A stretch of DNA of 26,666 nucleotides from IMG/VR virus record IMGVR_UViG_3300042475_005194, positions 1 to 26,666 of that record. The stretch is one strand, 5' to 3'. Source of the DNA: a virus. The position numbers and the translations under genes were made by a program. This document shows, piece after piece, positions 21,872 through 26,666 of this stretch (within the stretch, counting starts at the first letter, position 1; each line of letters starts with the position of its first letter). The notes beneath the pieces are model-generated. The model saw only the letters and a list, made by a program, of their open reading frames with translations, was not told where the DNA came from and searched no databases.

Positions 21872-21990
21872 GGCTCTGGCACTTCATCCTCCTGAACGCC
21901 CTCGCCGCCCTGCTCATCGCCGGCTGCGCCGCGCGGCCCGTACGCACCTGGCAGGCCGACGAGACCTGGACCCACCTAGGCCACCCCTAG
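21868..21990 (+). CDS. small lipoprotein, o-spanin candidate
   Basis: A 40-residue protein from GTG 21868 overlapping the endolysin stop (GTGA). A hydrophobic signal (ILLNALAALLIAGC) ends in a good lipobox, LIAGC, followed by 21 mature residues. Small outer-membrane lipoproteins next to endolysin genes are typical o-spanins. The mature part is short but within the range of compact o-spanins. Its partner would be the coiled-coil protein at 20335. The 3' end touches the convergent gene at 21987. Confidence 0.6.
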   Translation: MRLWHFILLNALAALLIAGCAARPVRTWQADETWTHLGHP

Positions 21991-22211
21991 CGCACCGGCT
22001 TTCCCGCCGACTTCGCCGCATGGCAGACCACGCAAGTGCCGCCCCAGCGCCGCGGCGAGCAGTAGGCGCAATGCTCGCACGTCTTGCATCCAACCGAGGG
22101 CCGGTCGCCGCCCTGGCACTTCCCCACCACCCTCTTCACCCAGGGATCCTTGCCCGGCTCTGCGGCCGCCGCGGAAAGCGCCAGCGCGAGCAGCAGCGCG
22201 AGCGGTTTCAT
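21987..22211 (-). CDS. exported Cys-rich small protein
   Basis: A 74-residue protein on the minus strand. The start at 22211 is chosen because GGAGG lies 6 nt upstream and because it overlaps the preceding stop (ATGA). A signal peptide (MKPLALLLALALSAAAA) is followed by about 57 residues with seven Cys, in the pattern CKTCEHCAYC and CVVCHA. CVVCH fits a c-type haem motif, but the closely spaced Cys pairs fit a metal site equally well. With the gene upstream it forms an exported pair antisense to the late genes, perhaps a lysogenic-conversion unit. Function unknown. Confidence 0.62.
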   Translation of the reverse strand: MKPLALLLALALSAAAAEPGKDPWVKRVVGKCQGGDRPSVGCKTCEHCAYCSPRRWGGTCVVCHAAKSAGKPVR

Positions 22212-22660
22212 TTCACCTCCGCCGCGTAGCCGTCGAGCATCCGGTCGCCAAACGCGGTCGGGCAGTTCACCGCCGCACCTTTGCGCGCCACGATCTCCAC
22301 AGGCATCCCCACCTTCAGATCCACGCCCGTCAGCCACACCAGCCCGTTGTCGCCCGGGATCGCCGTTTTCACGAGCAGCCCCGTCGCAGTGCGCTGCTGC
22401 ACCGTGCCCCGCAGGATCACCGTGCCCGCCCGGGGCCCCGGCGCAGGCGTCGCCGGGGGCAGGTATCCAGGGGGATGGCGCGTGACGACAGAAGCCGGGC
22501 GCCCCAGCCCCGTGGCAGGTCGCTCCAGAGAGGTCGCGCCCGGCTTTGAAAGAGGGTGCGGCGTGGCTGGTGGCGGCGCGGCCGGCACCGGGAGCAGTTC
22601 AGGGTTTTGCGCACTCGCGGAGAAAACCAGCGCGCTCAGGAGGATGAGGATCGTCTTCAT
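22208..22660 (-). CDS. exported Pro-rich protein
   Basis: A 150-residue protein. Start 22660 is preferred over an in-frame Met 7 codons upstream because it gives a clean signal peptide (MKTILILLSALVFSASA). A Pro-rich linker follows (about 20-70), then a compact beta-type domain (GTVILRGTVQQRTATGLLVK, GLVWLTGVDLKVGMPVEIVA), possibly OB-like. The start overlaps the end of the -1 frame extension of the RHH gene (ATGA), and its stop overlaps the next gene. Function unknown. Confidence 0.62.
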   Translation of the reverse strand: MKTILILLSALVFSASAQNPELLPVPAAPPPATPHPLSKPGATSLERPATGLGRPASVVTRHPPGYLPPATPAPGPRAGTVILRGTVQQRTATGLLVKTAIPGDNGLVWLTGVDLKVGMPVEIVARKGAAVNCPTAFGDRMLDGYAAEVK

Positions 22661-22799
22661 GACGGTCGCCAGTAGCACCATCGCCGCGAGCCGTCACGCG
22701 AAATCACCGCGACGGCCCACCCGCAGGGGCGGTCGGGATCGGTGGTGAGGAAATGAGCGAGGCGTTGAAACGCGGCGGCTAGCAGCGCTTCTTCAACGG
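22657..22799 (-). CDS. -1 frame extension of the RHH gene
   Basis: From the slippery site at 22800-22806 the -1 frame is open for 47 codons: AVEEALLAAAFQRLAHFLTT, then DPDRPCGWAVAVISRDGSRR and WCYWRPS. It stops at 22657, overlapping the next ATG as ATGA. It has no ATG, GTG or TTG of its own near its 5' end (a CTG with GAAGAAG upstream exists). Frameshifted, the RHH protein would be 151 rather than 110 residues. A homopolymer sequencing error or mutation is the main alternative. Confidence 0.5.
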
Positions 22800-23111
22800 C
22801 TTTTTTGACTGGGCCTCGCTAGCCCGCGCCTCCTCAGCAACGCGCAGCACGCTTAGGCGCTCCGTGGCGCACTCATCGGCAGTCGTGTGTTTCACCGCGC
22901 CGCCCAGCGCCGGGCGGCTCCGATTCCGCTTCGCATCGAGCATCACCACCATATCGGGAACCGTGCGCAGGGATTCGTCTTCGATCATGTCGAGCACCGC
23001 GACCACGCACTGCTCCGCAAACGCATTCGGACTCCAGTTGAGCGCCGACGCATGGGGCTTCAACCGGTCGCCGACGGCGCTGGCAATCCGCAGGTTGAGG
23101 TAGGTGGACAT
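22779..23111 (-). CDS. ribbon-helix-helix regulator
   Basis: A 110-residue protein with start 23111 chosen because the sequence before it lies in the AT-rich control region. The N-terminus MSTYLNLRIASAVGDRLKPH reads as the DNA-contacting strand and first helix of an Arc/CopG-type RHH fold, and SPNAFAEQCVVAVLDMIEDE as the second helix. A charged helical C-terminus (VAEEARASEAQSKK) runs to a slippery A AAA AAG. It is divergent from another RHH gene across a palindrome and so is likely a lysogeny or accessory-operon repressor. It leads the minus-strand exported genes. Confidence 0.65.
   Translation of the reverse strand: MSTYLNLRIASAVGDRLKPHASALNWSPNAFAEQCVVAVLDMIEDESLRTVPDMVVMLDAKRNRSRPALGGAVKHTTADECATERLSVLRVAEEARASEAQSKKPLKKRC
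22800..22806 (-). promoter_or_regulatory. A AAA AAG slippery site
   Basis: On the minus strand the zero frame reads TCA AAA AAG, the dnaX-type heptamer in correct phase. A GAGG sequence lies about 7 nt upstream and a CGTTGAA/TTCAACG stem can form just downstream, though closer than usual. It leads into the 47-codon -1 frame. Confidence 0.5.
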
Positions 23112-23197
23112 TGTGACGCAAACAACATCGCACAGACTTTTTTTAAGAAAACACAAAAAACCATTGGACATTGACGCGACATGACGCATTATGCGTC
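23112..23197. promoter_or_regulatory. divergent promoter/operator region
   Basis: An AT-rich 86-bp gap between two divergent RHH genes. ATGACGCAT-T-ATGCGTCAT (23181-23199) is a perfect 19-bp palindrome abutting the right gene start. Further TGACGC half-sites lie near 23114 and 23171. A rightward promoter may be TTGGAC (23164) with CATTAT (23187), spacing 17, so the palindrome would cover its -10. A leftward promoter is likely in the T/A-rich part but not clear. Confidence 0.7.
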
Positions 23198-23410
23198 ATG
23201 CACACGAAAAGAAGACCATCTGCTCCGCCGCAGAAATGCGAGATGCAGCCCTTGCCGGCTGCGACGGGGCGAAACAAGACGGTGGCGATTGACGAGGAGC
23301 TGCACGCGAGGCTGAAGGTCATCGCTGCGCAGGAGGGGAAGATGTTGCAGGCCCTCGTCGAATCGTTTCTCGAAAACACAGTCAAAGCCCGGGAGGAGGC
23401 CGGAGCATGA
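23198..23410 (+). CDS. ribbon-helix-helix regulator of the small-gene operon
   Basis: A 70-residue protein. ATG 23198 is favoured over TTG 23171, which would place the operator in the gene. After a basic arm (MHTKRRPSAPPQK), TVAIDEELHARLKVIAA and KMLQALVESFLENTVK give the strand-helix-helix pattern of RHH repressors and antitoxins. It begins inside the 19-bp palindrome, suggesting autoregulation. Its stop overlaps the next ATG. Confidence 0.65.
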   Translation: MHTKRRPSAPPQKCEMQPLPAATGRNKTVAIDEELHARLKVIAAQEGKMLQALVESFLENTVKAREEAGA

Positions 23411-23676
23411 GAACCCTGCCCATCGCCCTCCCGGTTTTGAAGCATCAGCTTGCCCCGGAGGAAGAGACGTTTGTCATCGCTACCTGTCAGCACTACGAGA
23501 GCGATTGGGATGCCGCCCAGTCCGGCTGGTATGTCGAGGCAAACATTCAGCATCGCCCGACGCAGGAACCCCTCGCGAAACTGCAAGCCGGACCCTTTGC
23601 CACTCGTGCGCAGGCGCTCGGCGAGCTCGCGAAGCTGCTGACCAAGATCACGACTGCGGAGGCGAAAAGAGCATGA
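23407..23676 (+). CDS. hypothetical small phage protein
   Basis: An 89-residue protein overlapping both neighbours by ATGA. The middle (FVIATCQHYESDWDAAQSGW, YVEANIQHRP) looks strand-rich and the C-terminus is helical (RAQALGELAKLLTKITT). Family not recognised. It belongs to the six-gene operon that starts at 23198. Confidence 0.6.
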   Translation: MRTLPIALPVLKHQLAPEEETFVIATCQHYESDWDAAQSGWYVEANIQHRPTQEPLAKLQAGPFATRAQALGELAKLLTKITTAEAKRA

Positions 23677-23912
23677 CCACCTCCATGGAACGCACCGTTA
23701 AGGCCGTGGCCATGCAGGCCGACGAGACGGCTTTGGCTCTCACCTTCATGCTTCGTCGGCTCGCCGAAGCCAATGACTGCGAGGCGCTGCCGCCGGATTT
23801 CCTCGAACACCAGGAGGATCTAAAAAGCGCACGCGGCACCATCGACCGCGTCTCCGCCGCCCTCCGCGCCGCCCTGCCCGCGGCGCCGCTTTTCCAACCC
23901 AAAGCCCCATGA
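23673..23912 (+). CDS. hypothetical small helical protein
   Basis: A 79-residue, mostly helical protein (ALALTFMLRRLAEANDCEAL, DLKSARGTIDRVSAALRAAL) without membrane segments. ATG 23673 overlaps the previous stop. Function unknown. Confidence 0.58.
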   Translation: MTTSMERTVKAVAMQADETALALTFMLRRLAEANDCEALPPDFLEHQEDLKSARGTIDRVSAALRAALPAAPLFQPKAP

Positions 23913-24100
23913 CACCCATGCTCAGATACATCCCCAAGACCGAATGGCAGCTCGCGAGAGAGCGCGAAAAGCGCGACTTCCGCCGAGCGAAAAAGCTGAC
24001 CCTTGTCGCCCTGGTGTGCCTTGGGTTTCTCGCCTACACCTGCGCGACATCCCCCGAGGTGGCCGACTTCGCAGCCTTTCTGGCGGAGGTATGCAAGTGA
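23909..24100 (+). CDS. small membrane protein
   Basis: A 63-residue protein with a charged N-terminal helix (QLAREREKRDFRRAKK), one membrane segment (LTLVALVCLGFLAYTC) and a short acidic tail, likely N-in. It overlaps both neighbours. It could be a superinfection-exclusion type protein, but nothing shows that directly. Confidence 0.6.
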   Translation: MTPMLRYIPKTEWQLAREREKRDFRRAKKLTLVALVCLGFLAYTCATSPEVADFAAFLAEVCK

Positions 24101-24318
24101 GAGATCGCGAGCACACCGAAACAGTCTCGCTCGCCGGGCATTTCCGGGGGACCAGCGGCTTTAGCGACGTCGCCCTCGCCCTGCGCGCGTGGGAGCAGCG
24201 CCGCGGCTACCGCGACGAAAGCGGCCTGCTCCTGTCCAGGCATTCATGGAATTCCCAAGCCTCCGCCCAGGTCGCGGAGATCGCGCAGAAGAACCGCCAG
24301 CGGAGGGCACGCGCATGA
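24097..24318 (+). CDS. hypothetical small protein
   Basis: A 73-residue protein. GTG 24097 is preferred to in-frame ATG 24091 because GGAGG (24085-24089) lies 7 nt before the GTG but only 1 nt before the ATG. The sequence has DVALALRAWEQRRGYRDESG and a basic C-terminus. Family unknown. Confidence 0.55.
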   Translation: MRDREHTETVSLAGHFRGTSGFSDVALALRAWEQRRGYRDESGLLLSRHSWNSQASAQVAEIAQKNRQRRARA

Positions 24319-24614
24319 AGGACCTTGACACGCTCGTCAACGGCAAGCAGCTCGCCGCCCTGCTCGGGCGCCACGAGACATGGGTGATCGCCATGAAAAA
24401 GGCCGGCTACGTTTTCCAATATCCCGCTTTGAAAAAGACGACCCTCCGACACGCGCTCAAGGCTTTGTCGCGCGCCCCTTCTTTCGTCGCCGACTACTAC
24501 CAGCGGAAGGGCTGGGAGACGGACCCACGCTGCACAGCGTGTTTAGCAGATCGTCCGCGTCCGAAGAATTCAACCGCCGGTAAATCCGATTCACCAGCTC
24601 CGTATGCCCGATAA
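24315..24614 (+). CDS. HTH protein, excisionase candidate
   Basis: A 99-residue protein. NGKQLAALLGRHETWVIAMK and KAGYVFQYPALKKTTLRHAL form a MerR/AlpA-like helix-turn-helix followed by a wing, the usual shape of phage excisionases and small recombination directionality factors. The C-terminus is disordered. Its last 158 bp overlap, in opposite direction, the end of the integrase gene. Context next to the integrase supports a role in excision; a transcriptional role is also possible. Confidence 0.6.
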   Translation: MKDLDTLVNGKQLAALLGRHETWVIAMKKAGYVFQYPALKKTTLRHALKALSRAPSFVADYYQRKGWETDPRCTACLADRPRPKNSTAGKSDSPAPYAR

Positions 24615-25536
24615 ACGCACACACCTTTGCCGTCGAGTGCCCGGCCCGCAGCAGCCGCGTCACGACCGTCACGCGTGCGCAGTGCGCGGAGTAGGGCAGA
24701 CCCAGCTTGGCAAAGAAATTGCACCAAGCCGCGCCCGCGCTCGGGGCCGGCTCGATGAGGGTCGCGCGCTTTTCCAGCCGTGCCCGCTCGATGAGCGGCA
24801 GCAGCTCGGGATGGAGCGCCGCGGTGTGCAGCTTCCCGCCCTTCAACCGAAAGGTGATCTTCCGCCGCTCCGTGTCGATGCGATCGAGCGGGACCAGCGT
24901 CTCAGTCAGCCGGCACCCCTGGCGCATGAGGACGAGGAACTGCTCGCCCATCCACCGGGGCTCCCGCTCCAGGGCCGCGAGGATTTTCACCTCATCCCCG
25001 GCTGTGATCTCCGCCTTTTCCTTTGGCGGGCGTTTCCGCAGCTCCACCTCCCGGCATGGATTCCCCGGTGCGAAGCCGCGCCGCACCGCCTCCGCCATCA
25101 GCACCCGGAAAAAGACGAAGCGCAACACCGCCGTATTGTGGCCCACGGCCCGCAGCGTCTCGCCACTGACGCGCCAGGGCACAAAGCCCTCCGCGTCCGC
25201 GTAAGTGACCATCCGCGGCGTCCGCAGCCCGCGCTCGCGGAAGTAGGCCATCAGATCCATGAGCCCGTATTTTGCGCTCAGCACACTCCCCTTTGCCCCG
25301 GCGTAGCGCCGCGCAAAGTAATCCGCCGCCCACGCCTCCCATCGCTCCGGCTCGGCCACGGCCGGCGCGGCCATTTCCCGCTGAGTGTGCTCGGCCTCGA
25401 TGCGCTTGGCCTTTCGACGGCCATCGACTGCCCGCTGATCGATCCCCGTGGATTGCCGCCGCACGAGCCCGGTCGCCGGATCGCGAAACTTCACCCACCA
25501 GAATCGGCTTTTTTTGCGGAGATAGACGCTCGCCAT
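24457..25536 (-). CDS. tyrosine recombinase (phage integrase)
   Basis: A 359-residue site-specific recombinase. Start 25536 is taken because MASVYLRKKSRFWWVKFRDP is the usual N-terminal arm-binding beginning. A SAM-like core-binding domain spans about 60-165 and the catalytic domain about 180-335. Catalytic residues are all visible: Arg 209 (RQGCRLTE), Lys 235 (LKGGK), His 285 and Arg 288 (HCAR), His 311 (FIGH) and Tyr 319 (RIYRRL). A basic tail follows. It should integrate and, with the HTH protein, excise the phage. Confidence 0.93.
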   Translation of the reverse strand: MASVYLRKKSRFWWVKFRDPATGLVRRQSTGIDQRAVDGRRKAKRIEAEHTQREMAAPAVAEPERWEAWAADYFARRYAGAKGSVLSAKYGLMDLMAYFRERGLRTPRMVTYADAEGFVPWRVSGETLRAVGHNTAVLRFVFFRVLMAEAVRRGFAPGNPCREVELRKRPPKEKAEITAGDEVKILAALEREPRWMGEQFLVLMRQGCRLTETLVPLDRIDTERRKITFRLKGGKLHTAALHPELLPLIERARLEKRATLIEPAPSAGAAWCNFFAKLGLPYSAHCARVTVVTRLLRAGHSTAKVCAFIGHTELVNRIYRRLNSSDADDLLNTLCSVGPSPSPSAGSSRRRKKGRATKP

Positions 25537-25547
25537 GCCGTCTGCAA

Positions 25548-25708
25548 TGTGCCCGCCTGTGCCCAAAGTCAACAACTCAACCCAACCCCACCCAAACCCG
25601 CGCCAGCGTTCCCGCATCGCCTTTATCTTATGAGATTCCTACCGTTACAACCAGTATTACGCGGCGTAAGAGGTAGGCGGGCCGGTGTGCCCTGTGGTGT
25701 GCCCAAAG
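25548..25708. other. candidate attP/integrase-binding region
   Basis: TGTGCCC-N3-TGTGCCCAAAG (25548-25568) and TGTGCCC-N5-TGTGCCCAAAG (25686-25708) are paired direct repeats about 138 bp apart. Between them lie the palindrome TTACGC-G-GCGTAA (25657-25669), nested within CCTACC/GGTAGG (25638-25677). Repeats flanking a dyad upstream of an integrase fit arm- and core-type sites, though the exact core is unknown. Confidence 0.5.
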
Positions 25709-26008
25709 GAGGGGTGGAATGAGTGCCGCGCGGGGGGCTGGCCTGAGTCCTCGAATGAGGCGGGCGAGAAATAGGGAGTGGTCTTGTGCCGCGGTGTCTT
25801 TGGTGACGGCGGCGGAGAGGCATAGGGACCAGGCGAGGAGGGCTCTTCCAAAGGATCGGAAGCACTGGCTGGCCGGGATGAGGGCGCTGGCCTTAGACGC
25901 GCGGCGGTGGCCTATGTGGCGCAACCGTCAGGTGGAACTGCCGCTGGGGGATTGGATGCCGATGCCCGAACCGCCGAGCGAAAAAGGAGGGGTGGAATGA
26001 GTGCCGCG
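25705..26008 (+). repeat. 26-bp repeat carrying ribosome site and start codon
   Basis: AAAGGAGGGGTGGAATGAGTGCCGCG occurs at 25705-25730 and again at 25983-26008, each time supplying the Shine-Dalgarno sequence, ATG and first codons of a gene. A diverged third copy lies at about 26196-26218. Adjacent protein ends share WMPMPEPPSEKGGVE. Confidence 0.85.
25719..26000 (+). CDS. hypothetical protein with DUF551-like C-terminus
   Basis: A 93-residue protein with a strong GGAGGGG ribosome site. The N-terminal 65 residues are Arg/Ala-rich and helical (LVTAAERHRDQARRALPKDR, KHWLAGMRALALDARRW) and not recognised. The last residues (DWMPMPEPPSEKGGVE) match the end of the next protein almost exactly, so the gene looks like a recombination product that captured a DUF551-type end. 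It overlaps the next ATG. Confidence 0.6.
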   Translation: MSAARGAGLSPRMRRARNREWSCAAVSLVTAAERHRDQARRALPKDRKHWLAGMRALALDARRWPMWRNRQVELPLGDWMPMPEPPSEKGGVE

Positions 26009-26212
26009 GGGGGCGATGGATGGACGCGCTGCGCGGATGCGCTGCCCGACTCCGATCTGACGGTGATGATTCACCACCCGGAAGAGGACGAGCCGGTGTG
26101 GGTGGGCTATCACGACGGTAAGAGGTGGCGCACCGCCGAAGGGGTGCGCGTGGCGGTCACGCATTGGATGCCCATGCCGGAGCCGCCGAGCGAAAAAGGA
26201 GGTGTGGAGTGA
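25997..26212 (+). CDS. DUF551-like phage protein
   Basis: A 71-residue protein matching the pattern of the DUF551 family common in phages: GWTRCADALPDSDLTVMIHH near the start, VWVGYHDGKRWRTAEG in the middle and VTHWMPMPEPP at the end. The molecular function of the family is not established to my knowledge. It starts from the repeated GGAGGGG site and its stop overlaps the next GTG. Confidence 0.75.
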   Translation: MSAAGGDGWTRCADALPDSDLTVMIHHPEEDEPVWVGYHDGKRWRTAEGVRVAVTHWMPMPEPPSEKGGVE

Positions 26213-26658
26213 TCGCGCGCTTCGAGGAACTGATGGGGACGGCGCGGGTGCTGGAGGTGCCGGCGTCGGAGAGTTGGCTGGCTGAGGTCCCGGCCCGTGC
26301 TTTGGAACTCTGGGCGATCGCGCACGAGCGGGCGGATGCGGAGAGGGCGCTGCGCCAGGTGGTGTGGCGGTGGCTTGGCGGGGTCAATGGCGCGCCGGTG
26401 AGCAGGGAGCGAGCGCGGGAAAAGTTTGCAGAGCTTCGGGAGAGCGTGGCGCAGAAGGCCGGATGGATGCCCCAACCGGATGGATTAAAGACGCTGCAAG
26501 GGCTGGCGTGGTGTCTGGGCCGTGATGATGCGTGGGAATCCAGGGGGCCTTTTCGTGGCGACCGATACGAGGAGCGCTACCGGCCTTTTTATGGCGCAGG
26601 ATACTCGGCGCAAAAGGCTGCCATGAAGAAAGCCGGATGCGGGGAGGCCAGAGCATGA
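26209..26658 (+). CDS. hypothetical phage protein
   Basis: A 149-residue protein from GTG 26209, with GGAGG upstream and a GTGA overlap. It is largely helical (LELWAIAHERADAERALRQV, SRERAREKFAELRESVAQKA) with a tyrosine-rich C-terminal part (DRYEERYRPFYGAGYSAQKA). Family not recognised. It belongs to the rightward operon beginning at 25719. Confidence 0.6.
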   Translation: MIARFEELMGTARVLEVPASESWLAEVPARALELWAIAHERADAERALRQVVWRWLGGVNGAPVSRERAREKFAELRESVAQKAGWMPQPDGLKTLQGLAWCLGRDDAWESRGPFRGDRYEERYRPFYGAGYSAQKAAMKKAGCGEARA

Positions 26659-26666
26659 GATTGCGT
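26655..26666 (+). CDS. start of next gene, cut by window edge
   Basis: ATGA at 26655 overlaps the previous stop in the usual manner, and only four codons (MRLR) are present. Nothing can be said about its product. Confidence 0.4.

Noticed and set aside
22281-22748. Plus-strand frame across the exported protein genes
   Set aside because: The minus strand has signal peptides, GGAGG and ATGA couplings; the plus frame has none of these.
1-26666. tRNA or rRNA genes and CRISPR arrays
   Set aside because: No cloverleaf-like or rRNA-like segment and no regular spaced repeats were noticed on either strand by eye; a tRNAscan or Infernal run would be needed to exclude a small RNA.

Overview
The window reads as most of a temperate lambda-like siphovirus (or prophage) of a GC-rich, Gram-negative bacterium. 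The outer membrane is inferred from two small lysis-type lipoprotein/spanin candidates. My impression of the host is Verrucomicrobiota-like (high GC, few Shine-Dalgarno leaders in the late genes, GAGTTGA-type intergenic repeats), but this is weak and no host gene is identified with certainty.

Layout, left to right on the + strand. 73-1008: small early/middle proteins, two of them tandem duplicates with a Cys/His motif. 1034-3831: terminase small and large (GpA-type) subunits. 3836-4860: a probable inserted cassette (moron) with its own promoter, an unknown protein, a ribbon-helix-helix-like protein and a strong hairpin terminator. 4887-9032: connector-position protein, portal, S49-family head protease, coiled-coil scaffold candidate and major capsid protein. 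9033-12296: a hairpin-flanked sugar-modification cassette with a 759-residue fusion of two glycosyltransferase-like domains and a methyltransferase, a tiny coupled ORF and another GT2 enzyme. 12297-20338: head-tail connectors, tail terminator candidate, tail tube, tail assembly chaperone with a probable -1 frameshift at A9, a short tape measure and distal tail/fibre proteins. 20335-21990: lysis cassette (inner-membrane coiled-coil protein, holin candidate, 25-residue membrane peptide, amidase endolysin, 40-residue lipoprotein).

The - strand then carries two exported small proteins and an RHH-type regulator (21987-23111). The regulator is divergent, across a perfect 19-bp palindrome, from a + strand operon of small genes (23198-24614) that starts with a second RHH protein and ends with an excisionase-like HTH protein. 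A tyrosine recombinase lies on the - strand (24457-25536), with attP-like repeats upstream. Further + strand phage-type genes (a DUF551-like protein and relatives) run off the right edge. Phage-like genes on both sides of the integrase suggest an unintegrated or circularly permuted phage sequence, or that the att site lies elsewhere.

The most interesting signals are translational. Nearly all genes are coupled by 4-bp ATGA/GTGA overlaps. Seven starts with no convincing Shine-Dalgarno sequence, six of them uncoupled late genes, instead carry a TTTGACA(C/A)C box whose first base is 20 nt (five cases), 21 or 23 nt upstream of the start codon. Two phased slippery sites (A9 in the tail chaperone; A AAA AAG in the - strand RHH gene) open into -1 frames that end exactly in a coupling overlap with the next gene. 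Early-type genes on the right instead often have GGAGG.
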